From Watersipora subatra (Eukaryota > Bryozoa > Gymnolaemata > Cheilostomatida > Watersiporidae): DNA of 64,000 nucleotides. A program made the translations under genes and the position numbers. Within the stretch, counting starts at the first letter, position 1. Every line of letters starts with the position of its first letter. The stretch lies in assembly GCF_963576615.1 (NCBI RefSeq), contig NC_088712.1:9554541-9618540 (forward strand), read 5' to 3'. Shown here one piece after another: positions 35,066 through 48,025 of the stretch. Below the pieces are notes generated by a model. That model had not been told where the DNA came from. It saw only the letters and a list, made by a program, of their open reading frames with translations, and did no database searches.

Positions 35066-38000
35066 AATTAAGTTTAAGTTTAGGTGCAAAGTGTTTTCTA
35101 ATGTAAGCGCTACAAATATCAGTGCAAAGCTTGACACACATTACCAGCACTTCAGACATAATGGTTCACTAAGTTAAGACAAAATTCAGAGTGTAGCAAT
35201 AATTAATACAGTGACATCCATCAAAGTGGGCCAAACTCTGTCAAGTGACACTTAGTGCAGTTCATTTAATTGCACACGCTTAGCTCATTTCTTCGAATGT
35301 GACAATTGTGGGTTACTTCTTTATTCATAAGTGTGACATGGAAACTATTGATTTGCATAGACAAGCACCATATATTTACTATACATATTATTTGTAACAA
35401 CCACATAATAAGCCACAACTATGCCCCAGTTATAACTTGCACTAGCTATTTGTAAACAACACATCATGGCTTGACATTTGCATTTACATTTAAAATAAAC
35501 TAAACCTTTACCTAATAATCATTCTATGAAAAAATCTATGTTTGTACTAAAAAACAAGTGAAATATTATAGAGCTGTTTCTACTAGGCAGTCATTCATTT
35601 GGCAGCATAGCCTTCGCATGGGGATAATAACAAACACACATGGTTACAAAGCACTATGGTCACTATTACTTAATCTCTTGTGATTTCTTCTTTCTGTTTT
35701 CCCGCAAAACATTTTTGATTTGTACATTGCTGTAATCATCTACTAAGAAACCAACATATATTAATGTGCAATAACATGGCAGCAGATCCTTCTGGTTTTG
35801 ATGTTCTTAATTATTTTATGCAGACTCATGTTTCACCTGACTGAACATGAACTAACATTTATCATCTTATCTTGACAATTATTAAATATCGAGTTTCTTA
35901 CGTTACTCTTATGTTCTTTAAAACCTACATATTATATACGCACCATGTTTAGTTTCTCATAAGAGAGTTCACGGTAACACACCAGTGGTAGCCTTATGTG
36001 TACTGATAAAAATCTAACCAATTTTCTCAATGTTTCGCAATGCTGTCAATTTCAATAGTCATGCAATACACAGACTTTAATGCGTGAAAAACTTCCATAA
36101 CAGCAAGCATCCATAACAAATAAATATTTTTCAGGAAGATAAAAAACATTAAATAGTTTTACAATGGCAATTGAAAAGTACTGTCCAGTAGTAAATGACA
36201 ATGGTTGTAAAAGGAAAAAAAACTGAACCTAACCTACATGTAAGTTCAAACCTAGTACTAAGTTCATATACTGCTATGCAGTATTTTCACAAACATTGTG
36301 CTCGGTAATTGCTTTTATCAACATTAAAAAAGACGAAATGTAAAAATCAGTGATCTAAACAGTTTGTTTCTATAAACAATGCTTTTGTTTCTGTACAGTG
36401 TTTTATTTCAAGCGTTGTTGCAATATCTTTTAGTTTAAATATAACTGTCTTCTTTGCAGGAGTACAGATTGTTTCTTTGCTTTAGGAATCTTCTGCAGCT
36501 GATAACCATATTCAGAATGAAAAAAAGAGTTCTTTGTGATGTGATCTTATATTCTCTTTCGGAGCTCCATTTCTTGATTGTTTTATTATCACATGATGCA
36601 TCATAACTCTGCATTAAATTACTATTATATTAAATTATAGCAAGTTCAAACTGAATTTTTTTTATCCTAATTCTACTAACAGTCCAAAAAATTTCCTAGC
36701 ATTCATAAACCAGCAACTATAGTGTTCAGAAAGCGATGTTTTAAATAACAAAACATGTTTTTGTGTTTGATATTGTCTGGTTTGCTGTGCAATTACAGAA
36801 ACTAGTATTTTGTTTCATGTTCATATTGTTCATATTTTGTTTTTAAAAGGCTCTGGTAATATACTTTTAGTTTTAGCTAAGTAATAACCAAGTAATAACA
36901 GAGCATAAGAAAGAACAAAAGTCAGGTTTTTGAAAACAAAAATATGGCACCTTGACAGGTTTCACCACAAATAATATGTAAGTTAAAGAAATAATAGCCA
37001 ACAGGACTAATAGTGCATTAGAAGAAAAATATATGCCCAGAGTTTGCAAAATACTCTGAATATGTGCTAATATGTCATTACCATAGTTAGGCTTATTGCA
37101 CATATATAAAAAACATTCATTTAAATTTTAGAATGGTATACAGTGTGTATGTTGATTAAAAATAAGGTTTCTGCGCAAAATATTTTTTCTCAAGCAATCC
37201 TGAACATTCAGCCTGCTAACATACTGTAAACAACAAACTATCTTAACTTACCTGCACTTTTTTTGTTAAAATTGCGCACTTACACTATCTCCTATATGGT
37301 ACACACTTAATTTTTCAAGGATATATTATATGCCAGCTAAACAAAAACTCCACAGATGCAATAAATACTAATAAAACCACATGTATATGAAATAGTGACA
37401 TATGAACCAGCTCAGCTAGTGAAGTGTGTATATTACAATCTGAATCTACACTTACGCGCATTGAAATGTAATGTGTTTCCAACTATTTTCATTCTGGATG
37501 AGCTAATGGCTGGGTAGAGCAGTGCTGAAGCATACTACAAGTATTCTTTAGTTCAAAAGATGTTTAAATATTAAACGAGATTCTCATATAAAATCTTAGT
37601 CTTTGTACTAATTTTTGATTTAAAGCCTTATTTTTGTACATACACAGTATGTTTGCAATATTTACAGTTTAATATACAGAGTTTCAACCAACTAACTTTT
37701 ATCCAAAATTGATAAAAATAAAAAAGTGCAACTACAAATACATGCAAAAAAACATTTGTGTAGATGTCAAAGTATAAATTGATTGCACATATTCTGAGTT
37801 GATTTTGCATGACCACACTACTATCGACTAAATAGTGATATGTCTGAATGCTGTTGTTTTTTATCGTTTCTAATCAAGTTGTTTATTATTAGTAAATAAA
37901 GCATAAAACATCTACATCAACAGCGCAAGAGAACTGGACAGTTATTGTTTAATAGTTTGTTAGGATGATTAGTGACACTTCATATCTAAGTATTAATGCT

Positions 38001-41000
38001 GTCGTTTTAGCAGATGTTTCCTTTCTCATCATATAAATTGGTAACACAATAGTTATATTTTTTTTTGCTAGATGTTCTCTTTTAGTTTTTTTCAATAAAT
38101 ATAACTTAAGAAGAGAATAATGAGTGATAAGTCATTAAACACCACACCTACCAATTTGAGCTAAAATTTGAAGGAGTGAAACAACTTTTGTAGGTTTAGT
38201 ACAAAACATTTCTAAGAAGTAAAAAGTTGTAAAGTTACCGCATCATGACATTGCTAAATCAGCAGAAAGCAACTATGAGTTCAAGCTGAGCCAATTAAAA
38301 ACATGTTTTGTTCTTCCTCTGAATTTAGTTTTGTTTTGCAAAGGTTTTTAATTATATTTTCTTGGGATGATCAGATAACAGCCATGTAGCTTTCACAAAT
38401 TGTAGATAAGTAGATTTTGATGATGTTATATTTAGCATTAGTAGTAGTGAAATTGAGTTTGTTAATTATTAGCAGTCATAATAACATTGTAACCAATAGT
38501 ACTAGCGGTATGTCATCTGACTCACAACATGTTTAATAGGTCAACCAAGGTAGTTGAAATGAAAACAAAAATTGTCTGAACTCATTATGCAATATTATGT
38601 ACCCCTTTTTACGGCATTTGATGATGCAAAGCTGCATGCTCAATAGTGTGGTCAAACTTCATAGCAATAGTTACATGTATCAATGTCAAAGACTTGGTTT
38701 TACCAAACATTTAATTACCAGGCTAAAATTTTCACTTGTTAGTAAAATAACTAATGTTATTTTACTAATCATTATTGTGGTATTATACCTCTATATTTTT
38801 GGTTTAGAAATGACTGTAAAAAATTAAAACATTTGATTCACTTTGTGAGTAAAATCAGACATTTATTTGGCAAAACGATTATAACTGTTAACTGTATAAC
38901 TGTTGATACACTCCACTGTTGATATGGTATAAAAAGGCATACGTATAACCCCTGTTGGTCAAATATCACTAGAAACAATCCAATATTTTTTTTGAAATTA
39001 TTACTACGACCCTCACTTTTTTACAAGCACACTTTTAGAAGCGTAAATTGTTGAAGTTCACTAATAAGAAGACCATTACTGGTGTCTTAACAATCCAAAC
39101 CAATTTATGCTATGTTAGTTGCTGCTATGTGTCATCCTTTAATGGCACAAATCAGTTAGTTCTGTGGTATAATAAATATTAGTTTTTTTTCTTATGAGAA
39201 CATGGATTTTTGTCTTAGCAATTGGTTCCATATTTGACATCCTAAAATTTTTCTTTTACTGCTTTTTTGTATCAAACCCTTGACGAAATTTGATGCACTT
39301 AGCTAAAGTAAGCTGTTCTGGTATGTTAAACAATTCACTTGTTTATGACTCTGATCTAATACCAAATACAATTATGTTTCTCAAAGCTTTATTATTCTCT
39401 GCCTCATGAAAGTTGCATGTCATGTTTAGACCTTTGAGTGATGATATAAACCTATAAAACAGTGTGTCTGTCTGTTTTACCTGGCTAAAAACTTTTAACG
39501 TTTCAATTTTTCTTGAATTTGGAAGCGGAGTAACTAGTAAAGGCATCTTTGACAGGTTTAAGTTGACGCTGATAAGTCAAGTTTCCTAAACAGCTCCTGA
39601 CCTTTGACTACAGGGATTGTGAGTAGAGTAGCCACCTTAACACGCTCTTCTTTAGCATTATTTTTTGTTGCTGTCATTTAAAAGTGAAAGGTCTCTAACC
39701 AAGCTGTTCGATTCCTGCTACCGTCACTCAGATTTTGAACAGACTACCCTGCCAGAAGATGTGTAATGGAGGCGGCCTAAAAGAACCGCTATCAGCCAAG
39801 TCTGAAAACTTGCGACGTAGCTGTATGGTAGGTGTGCTTCTAAAGTCCTGACACCATGTTAAGTTGATTGTAGTATGTGTTTTATATTAGACAGGTGAGA
39901 TTTAAGGATGTGTCTGTACATATATTTTTACAGACTCACCAACCACTGAACACAATATAGTAACATCTATGCAGGATAATGACAAGATAATAGATCATAG
40001 CTATACAGAATGGTATGGGATTATAGACTTACTTTACAGCATAATACAGAAAAATAGACTAGTTATTCAGGATAATGACTTTAGCCGTATGGGTCACACA
40101 AATATGTATAATATAGTTCGCGCAGATTACAACATTTCATGACTTTATAAAAATATGCCCAGACAAGTCTCCTATCTTGGCATTGTCAGTTTCAGTACAG
40201 AAAGGGTAAGCGTAACAAACATAATGGCTTAAAATTATAGCTCTAAAATATCAATTAATTAGAAGATGGGTCTGGTCATAAAATTAATTGTAAAATTCAC
40301 CAATAATTTTTTCATTTTTAAATATTTAAAACAATTTGCTTTAGAAACGGCTAACTTTTAAACTACATATATAAACCCACTTTCAGAGTTTTAACACATT
40401 TTCTAAAAGAGGTTGCTTGACTAAAGTTTTCTTATATCACATGTATGTGGCACCTACATAGAAAGAAAAAATATCCTCAATACAACCACATTGTGTTTGA
40501 ACATATCTGCAAATAGCTAGCCAATCACGACAAGTCATTAGGTGCAAACATCAAGCATTACCATGAACGCTCTTACTGGTAGCATAAAGCGCAGCATCCT
40601 TGTGACTCCTGATGCAAATTTGAATGAACAAACTTTCCCACATATGACATCACACTGAAGCAGGCACTTAACTAGTAGTTTGGAATATTTGAACTTTAAC
40701 CTTTTAACGTGAATTTGATTTCTCGAACAGAAAGTAATGAGACTGGAAAGAATCTTTCCTATAATAAGGGCTGTGTTTGTTCTTCTGTCTGTTCGAAACC
40801 AAGCTCGGGGCATTAGAAAAAAAAATCTTGCACTGAGCGAAGTCAGATATCTGGTTTCGCAAACAAGCTCACTACCAACTGTTGCACTGAACCACTTTGT
40901 ATGGTCATGAAATAATTATGAACATACTGATTACACATGAAAATCTCTTTTGGGACTTATCGCTCGCAACAAACAAGTAAACAAGGAAGTGGTATATACG

Positions 41001-41189
41001 CTGGTTTAGTTTAATTTTTACCTAGTCTATGTTAGATTATGTAAGTTATGACACGAGTGTCTCTATCAAGGCCTGTACTTCTTAGCCTTTACTCACTATG
41101 TTTCATTACAAAAAATGTATTTTATACTGAGTCTGGGTTTTTAATACAGTGTTACAAACTTTTCACTTTGTTTCTAAATTTCTGAGTCT
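35066..41189. other. Intergenic, no supported gene
   Basis: 6 kb of AT-rich DNA. A 76-codon minus-strand frame (36873-37103) contains a hydrophobic segment but lacks other support. Weak similarity links 37380-37530 to 28400-28540 (catgtatat, cttgaa or ctgaa, ctacac, ggtagag or ggtagaa). Nothing firmer is seen. Confidence 0.4.
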
Positions 41190-41194
41190 GAGCC
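41190..41194. repeat. Target site duplication GAGCC (left)
   Basis: Directly adjoins the TG end of the left LTR and matches 48393-48397. Confidence 0.9.
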
Positions 41195-41561
41195 TGTAGT
41201 GGCCATAGGCTTGTAAGTTATACTGAATATATTTTCGTAGAACTGCAATAAAAAAAAAAGTAGACATAAAAATGGAACGAGTATTAAAACTCAAAGTACA
41301 GATACACAGCACAAATAACAAACAACAAGTACACAAAAACTCACTATTCATGAATTATTAACTAACAAAAATAATAAACAAATTACTAACCTTATTGGAC
41401 TGGTAGCCTACTTCCACTAATACAACTGTTAATCAGACACTGAGGATTTGAACTGACCATTTGGTCCCGTCCTGGATGCAACACCGGGCAAGCTGACGGC
41501 TAATCCCGAAGCCCACAAGCGTTAGTCCAGCCCTAAGCTGTCGGCTATCCAAGCCGCAACA
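41195..41561 (-). repeat. 3' LTR of the BEL element
   Basis: 367 bp, on the minus strand TGTTGCGG...CCACTACA. It contains two similar words, aagctgacggctaatcc and aagctgtcggctatcc, in direct orientation. It differs from the other LTR at about 5 sites. Confidence 0.95.
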
Positions 41562-41569
41562 CTCCCCCC
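41562..41569 (-). other. Polypurine tract of the BEL element
   Basis: GGGGGGAG on the minus strand, immediately upstream of the 3' LTR; the expected primer site for plus-strand DNA synthesis. Confidence 0.8.
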
Positions 41570-41683
41570 AAACTGCCAGTCAAGGGGTACTACCAGAACA
41601 AGACCACAGACAAAAAAAACATGAAAACCCAGACAAGACCCAAGACCTATCAAAAAAGGAGACAACCCAAGTTAACTGTTGCA

Positions 41684-43297
41684 TTAATTTTCTAACAATA
41701 ACACCATCTTATGGATTGGTCTTTCCGCGATTATACCCCCTTGAGAACTGGATTTGGAAACTTGCACCTTAGCTTTCCGTACTAGACCATCTTTACCCGG
41801 TAGGAGTTCGACTATTTTGGCCATACTCCAGTCAGATCAACAGACTGGCTCGTCTTTGAGCAAGACAATATCTCCTACCTTCAGGTTTCGTTTTGTCCCT
41901 TGCCATTTAGACCGGTTCTGCAGAGCCTGCAAATACTCAGATTTCCAGCGAGACCAAGACAAGTTGACCAGGTGTTGCACACGTCTCCAACGTTTTCGAG
42001 CATACATGTCAGCACTAGTGAACACTCCTGGTGGGGGTTGCACCATTTCCGGTTTAATCATAAGTAGATGGTTTGGTGTGAGAGGTTCAACATCATCTTC
42101 AATTTTAGAAATAGGACGACTGTTCACAATGGACATGGTCTCATAAAATAGGGTCCTAATTGATGCACTATCTAGCTTGTCGTGACTCTGCAGAAGAATT
42201 CCGTTGATTATGTTTCTAAACACCCTGATCAGTCTTTCCCAGACTCTACCCATATGACTTGCACTAGGAGAATTGAAGACAAAGTCACAGTTTCTGTCAA
42301 GAAGAAAGCTCTTAATATGATCTTGGCTCATTTCCTTGAAAGCTTTGGCTAGCTCATTTGCCGCCCCAACAAAGTTTGAGCCTCTATCACATCGTATATG
42401 ATATACATTGCCACGTAAGGCAATAAAGCATCTTAAAGAGTTAATAAAGGCATATGTCGACATATCATCTACTAATTCCACGTGCACTGCACGACTCTGG
42501 AGACAAACAAAGATGACACCATACTTCTTCAGAGACTTCCTGCCTTCCTTCACAAGAAAGGGACCAAAGCAGTCCAGTCCTACCTGCATGAAAGGTGAAG
42601 ATGGGTCTGTTCTGTCAGAGGGCAAATCTGCCATCTTTTGCACTTCAGTATTTCGTCTAAGACGGCGACATGCGACACAATTGTGAATGACTGCCGAGAC
42701 TACCGATCTGCTGGAGACTATCCAGTATTCAGCAGACCGGATAGCTGCCATTGTTGTAGTCCTACCTTGATGAGCAGCCTTTCTGTGGTAGTGTTCAGTA
42801 ATTAGTTTGGTGATATGTCCTTCTCTTGGTAGAACAATAGGATGTTTCTCTCTATAGAGCATAGAAGAGAATTTCATTCTACCACCAACACGAATGACTC
42901 CATTCTCATCAATGAAAGGATCTAATCTCCACATTGAGCCTGATTGTTCAACCATCTTATCCCTCGTTAGTTTTTCATAGTCCTTTTGCATGGTAGCTCG
43001 TTGCACTGAACTTATCAGCCATATTTTGGTACGTTCCAGCAACTCAACACTGAGATGAACATGATATTTAAATCTACTTTTAATGGTACCATAAACCAAG
43101 GCAGCACAGCGAACCGCAGAAGTCCATCGTGATAATTTTTCAACAGTGTCGAGTATAGCAGATTGAGTATCAGAGTTGATCACATGAAGGTATGCTGGAT
43201 TTTTTAACTTTACTTCTGGATCATCATCATGAACCAAGAACTCTGCAGGATTCTTCGCTGAAAAATCCTTTTGCAATAGGAATTCAGGCCCCGACAA
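41684..43297 (-). pseudogene. BEL integrase region (H2C2, rve core, C-terminal tail)
   Basis: From SGPEFLLQ the frame is open to a TGA at 41837-41839. The same frame then continues with coherent sequence (SDWSMAKIVELLPGKDGLVR) to TAA at 41684-41686, so the TGA is an internal nonsense change. Domains: a zinc-binding H-H-C-C module (HYHRKAAHQG ... CVACRRL), an integrase core with D in GLDCFGPF, D in RCDRGSNF and E in VWERLIRVF, and a DUF5641-like tail (VGDIVLLKDE). All three catalytic acids are kept. It would insert the cDNA copy if expressed intact. Confidence 0.93.
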
Positions 43298-44825
43298 CCA
43301 GAAAGATCTTAGAAATGAAGAGGCTTCAAGACCTCGAGAAGCAAAATCAGCAGGGTTTGATTGGCTTTCAACCCAGTTCTATTGAGTGGTAGGAATAAGT
43401 TGTCGGATTTTTTTGCAACTCTGTTTGCAACAAAAACATGGAAGCGCCTTGACTCATTTGCTAGGTAACCTAATACAATCTTAGAGTCAGTCCACAAAAA
43501 ACCCTCACAGTGCAAAACATCAAGCTCTGCCTGAAGATATGCATGTTGCTTGGCAGCAAGCACTCCTGCTTGTAGTTCAAGGCGTGGTATGGTGGTTACT
43601 TTGAGAGGTGCTACTCTAGATTTGCCCATGAGAAAGGAACAGCAGACGTTTCCAAACCTGTCCTTCTGCCTCAAATAGGAACAAGCACCATACCCAATGG
43701 AACTAGCATCTGCAAATGTGTGTATTTGAGATAAGATGACACTCCCGCTGAGACTGGCTGGTTTGAGACACCTGGGAATTGAAATTCTGGATACAGAGTT
43801 GAACTGACCTCTCCATTTCTTCCAGTTATCTTCAAGAGTTTTAGGTAATTTTTGATCCCATCCCAGCTTTTCCTTGCAAGCCATCTGGAGAATGTACCTT
43901 CCTTCTAACAATAGTGGGGAGAGAACACCAATGGGGTCAAAGATAGTCGCGATTCCCGATAGGACATTCTGTCTAGTGCAAGAACAGCAGTCGATTTTGA
44001 AGTCAAATTGAAATGTGTCTGTGTCTAGACACCATTGAATACCCAAGGTTCTCTCTATTGCAGGAAGCAGTGAGTACGATGAATTGGGTTCACCTGCCCA
44101 ATCTTCCTTGGGAAAGGCTTGCATCACCTGTCTCTCATTTGAAAGAAGTTTATGAACTCGAACATTTCCCTTCATGCAAATAGACTGAGTTGCCTTGACT
44201 AGGTTGATGGCTTCAGAAATAGTGGGTACACTTATCAGGCCATCGTCTACATAAAAGTTTCTATGAATGAAAGATCCAGCAGAAGAATCTTTTTTTGCAT
44301 AGTCAGAAGCTAGTTGCTTAAGAGCAAATTTGGCTACTGCAGGGGAGGAACGTGCTCCAAATAGGTGCACACACATTCTGTAGACTACTATCTTGGTAGG
44401 ATCAGTGGGACTAAACCACAGGAATCTCAAGTAGTCCCGATACTTGGGCAGCACCTTGAAGTGATGAAACATTTTTTCTATATCACAAGCTACCGCTACG
44501 TGTTCTAGCCTAAATCTTGTTAGTACTCCGAGTAAATCATTGTTCAAGTCAGGGCCCTGCAAAAGGTACTCGTTTAAGCTGATACCTTGATATTCCGCAC
44601 TACAGTCAAATACTACACGTAGTTTGTTTTTCTTTTTGTGATATACACCATGATGTGGTATATACCAGCATGGACCAGCTGCAGAACTCGAAGCGATTTT
44701 GGCTTCCCCACGAGAAATTATGCCGTTCATGAACTCCTTTTAATCTCTTTCAAAGGACGCTGATTTGGCAAATTTGGACTGAAGACAGTGAAGTCTGTGC
44801 AGAACGACCTTGTAGTTATGGGCAC
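43298..44825 (-). pseudogene. BEL reverse transcriptase / RNase H region
   Basis: Coherent sequence enters from the gag-protease side and passes a TAA at 44740-44742. It is then open from 44730 with the RT motifs (LRVVFDCSA, ACDIEKMFHH, FYVDDGLIS with YVDD near residue 160 of that stretch). The Pao/A17-type region (GIQWCLDTD, FDPIGVLSPLL) and RNase H-like motifs (HTFADASSIGYGA, WTDSKIVLGYL) follow. A frame change at a 7-A run (minus strand, near 43405) and a TAG at 43379-43381 break the link to integrase. The NPAD-type motif just after the TAG is in the pol frame. Confidence 0.93.
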
Positions 44826-47270
44826 TCAAATTACCCCTTGTTTTAAGGGAAGGGGTAGGTAGTAGTAGCCATTGTTAAGCTGCACCACTTCTTTATTCAT
44901 TATCGACAGAAAAGCCATATCTTCCTGTGAAACAAAATCATCTTTGACAGGCACACTGAAATCACCTTCTAATTTCTTCAGAAGTTCAGAGGAAGTTAAT
45001 TCCTCCGAGCTTATTCGGTGTGAGAGGGTTGAGTGAATGGACTTTGGTTGTTTCTGAGTGCTGGGTGTAAAGGAACCTACTAAGCACCAACCTAGGGCTG
45101 TCTTTACTGCATATGGTAAATTTCCTTTGGCTGGTATGAATTCAACTGGAGATAGAGCTCTGCTACAATTATAGCCTATCAGTAGACCAACACCGCAATC
45201 TAGAAGCGGTGGTATTTGATCTGCAATGCGATGTAGGTGTGGTATTCTTTGAGCTAATTTATTAGTTGGTATGTGATCAATGTTATGTGGAATTGAATCC
45301 CTAGTGTAACATGTAGAGATATCAATGCTTTCTTTAGAGGTGTACCCTCTGATAATTATATCAGTAAGTTTGTCACATTTTACATTTGAGCCTTGGCTTG
45401 TCATAGTTAATATTTTTAAAGTCGTAGGAGTAATACTGTTTGATTTGAGCTGCCTAGCGACTTCATTGGTTATAAATGTAACATCAGATTGAGTGTCTAA
45501 CAATGCATATGTCAGATGTTTTTTGCTGGGGTTTGAGCGTGTGGAAACCCACACTGGAATTATCATGGTACAGAGTCCTGTGTTTTGCATGCTGCTTGCA
45601 GCTGAATTGCAGTGTGCATTATTAGCATGCTGATTGTTGTTCACAATTTCCTGAGTTTTTGTTTTGCTTCTATATAGTATGGTGGCATGCCTTCCACCAC
45701 ATTGGTCGCATAACTTATTCACTCTGCACTGGTTAGCGAAGTGATTCTGTGCCAAACACACAAAGGATAATCTTTTACTAGTCACTAAAGAATACTTGTC
45801 ATCTATGGGCAGTTGCTCAAACTTGGGACACTGTGCCAGTTTGTGAGATATTGAGTTGCACATTGCACATGGTTCGGCATCTGACAGACTGTTATCCCGA
45901 TGAGTCACGGCAGATGCAAGAGCATGGTGACGCCTTTGATCGGTATTGTGGCTTCTTGGCTGTGGGGTTGGCCTAAGAGACTGTAGTGAGGTAACAGGAT
46001 TGCAGGCTATATCTGCTTCTAACCTAATGAAATTTTCAAACTCCGAAAATGGAGGAAAACAATTGTGAGCAATCTGGTATTTTGAGGCGTTGCGATTCCA
46101 CAAATTAACAAGCCAATCTGGCAGTAGACACAACATCTTTCGGTTTTCTCGGTTGTCATCTAGAAGTTTTAGCTCAGGTATCTCAAACATAGCAGCGTTA
46201 CACTGCCCGAGGAAGTCAGAAAATCTGCGAAGTGCTGCACCATCTCGTGCGGAAATCTTTGGCCAGTTTTCCAGCCTTGTACGGAAAGCCTCCGATATAA
46301 CAAAACTGTTTCCATAGCGCCTATCTAGCACTGCCTGGGCATCTGAGTATGCACTTCTTGAATCTAAGGTAAAATAACCGCTGATAGCCTCAGCAGCTTC
46401 ACCTGAGACATACCTTTGAAGGTAGAATAGGTTTTTCCTGTCTGACAAACCTCTATACACAATCATAGCATTAAAAGCCTTTTTCCAGTCCTTGTATTTA
46501 AGGGTTTCTCCTGTGAATACAGGTGGTTCTGGGGTGGGCAATTTTGACATTGCGAGCGACTGAGTAAAGGCTTTAATTATATCACTAAGCTGTATATTAG
46601 TGGCTTCTGTACCACTATTATTGTTGCAAGTAGAAGAATAACAACTTATTGCTTGACTGTTCTGATCATTATCTGGTACATTTCTGTTGTTTGAAAGGTC
46701 ATGACCTAATTGACTGCTAAATTTAGTTAATGACTTTCTAGGAGCAGGTTTTGGTGCCACATTAGGTGAACTAGACTTATGAGAGTTGTCAGAACTAGTT
46801 ATAGGCATGTACACACTTTGTCTAGGGACAGGCGTTGGTTTGTTTATCCTGCCATGGTCACCAAGAGTAAGTTCCATTGGAATGTTTGTCATGCTCTTTT
46901 CACTTTCCCTTATGAGATCGCTATCAGTAGTAGACTGTGGTAGAAATCTGACTGATGGTTGTTCGATTTTTCTAATAAATATATCACCAGGTGTCTTATT
47001 TGGCTGCGCACCATGTTGTGGTGTTGATGTCATATTTTTTGTGGGTTTAATAATGCTGTGTAGTCTAGTCATCTCAAGTTCAATTTTTGATATTTCAATT
47101 TTAGCAGTTTTAAATTGGTCATCAATTTCACATTTGGTATTATAAAGAGCTATCCTTTGAATTAGCTCAGCCTTGGTGCCATGCACAGGTAATTTTAGTT
47201 TAGATAACATTGATTGAAGCTCAAATTTCCGCAGGCCTCTAAGCCCATCTAGACTTGCATTCGATGCCAT
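44826..47270 (-). pseudogene. BEL gag and aspartic protease region
   Basis: Start chosen at 47270 (MASNASLDGL), because the upstream open frame is Cys/Leu-rich leader without similarity. Near the N-terminus is a SAP-like helix pair (LRGLRKFELQSMLSKLKLP), unusual in gag and possibly nucleic-acid binding. A coiled segment, a proline-rich linker and a DUF1759-type gag core (FTGETLKYKDWKKAFNAMI) follow. Two zinc knuckles come next (CAMCNSISHKLAQC and CDQCGGRH), then a retroviral-type protease (LLDTQSDVTFITNEVARQL). The active Asp is kept but the usual Gly after D-T/S is replaced by Gln. It ends at TGA 44826-44828, just after a 4-A run where the frame must change to enter RT. Confidence 0.92.
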
Positions 47271-48025
47271 AATCCCACTCCAGCAGCAGCCCCACAATGG
47301 AGCTCGGCCAGGACCGCGGCAAGCAAGCACAGCCAACCAAAACTCAAGGCAAGAAGAAACGCAAGCGAACACCAAAGACAGCACGCCAGCAGTGCCAACT
47401 CGCTACAGACGAGGCCAAGACCAGCAATCATAAACCAAATCAAGTCAGTGTCTGACCAACAGTGAAGTACATAAGTGAATTTGGAAAAGTGTTAAGCATT
47501 CAAAATTATAGTAAATAAATGTTATGTTGTATGTATCAAGTTGATATAACGACCGGATACCTGAATTTTAATCCAACAGTACGATAAATTTGTGAGTTTT
47601 GTTGAAAGAAAATAATATATCAGTATTAAACTGGTTAAAAAGTCGTTGACGCTTATGCATGATACACGTCAATGATTAGTCAAGGATTAATAGTGATTAG
47701 AGGTAGAGTTCATCAAGGCCTTCAAGTAAAAGTGCGTTGCAAGGTTCATCAATGATGAGTGATTGCCTCTAATAATGATGGACGAGACCCAAGATTGATT
47801 ATGTCCCTGATCTTCAGATGGAATAGATTATACATGTACATACATACAGTTTAGTATTGAGGCAGTGAAGGCTTTAGCCCTGGGTAGTTCATTAGCAGCT
47901 CTCTTATCTTGGCGGAGTTGCAGGCTTGCAGCAACAAAGGAAGAACTAATTCAACCTTTTATAGATTTTCTATTTCATCTGACTTGGCAGTGGGATGATG
48001 GCAATGATTATCCGTAAGTTCTACT
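47271..48025 (-). other. 5' leader of the BEL element
   Basis: Between the gag start and the 5' LTR. It has stops in all frames and no clear tRNA-complementary TGG site adjoining the LTR (minus strand reads AGTAGAACTTACGGATAATC). The packaging or primer signals cannot be assigned. Confidence 0.5.

Noticed and set aside
36873-37103. 76-codon minus-strand frame with a hydrophobic helix, considered as a gene
   Set aside because: Kept only as a hint in the findings; no start, acceptor or family evidence.
40538-40813. 91-codon minus-strand frame
   Set aside because: No domain and no splice signals; sequence looks like ordinary intergenic DNA.
41754-42146. 130-codon plus-strand frame
   Set aside because: Antisense shadow of the BEL integrase region.
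46786-47145. 119-codon plus-strand frame
   Set aside because: Antisense shadow of gag.
47271-47384. N-terminal extension of the gag frame (Leu/Cys-rich, signal-like)
   Set aside because: The SAP-containing product starts naturally at 47270; the upstream part looks like translated leader.
48001-48025. Primer-binding site of the BEL element
   Set aside because: No TGG-starting tRNA complement adjoins the 5' LTR, so none is claimed.
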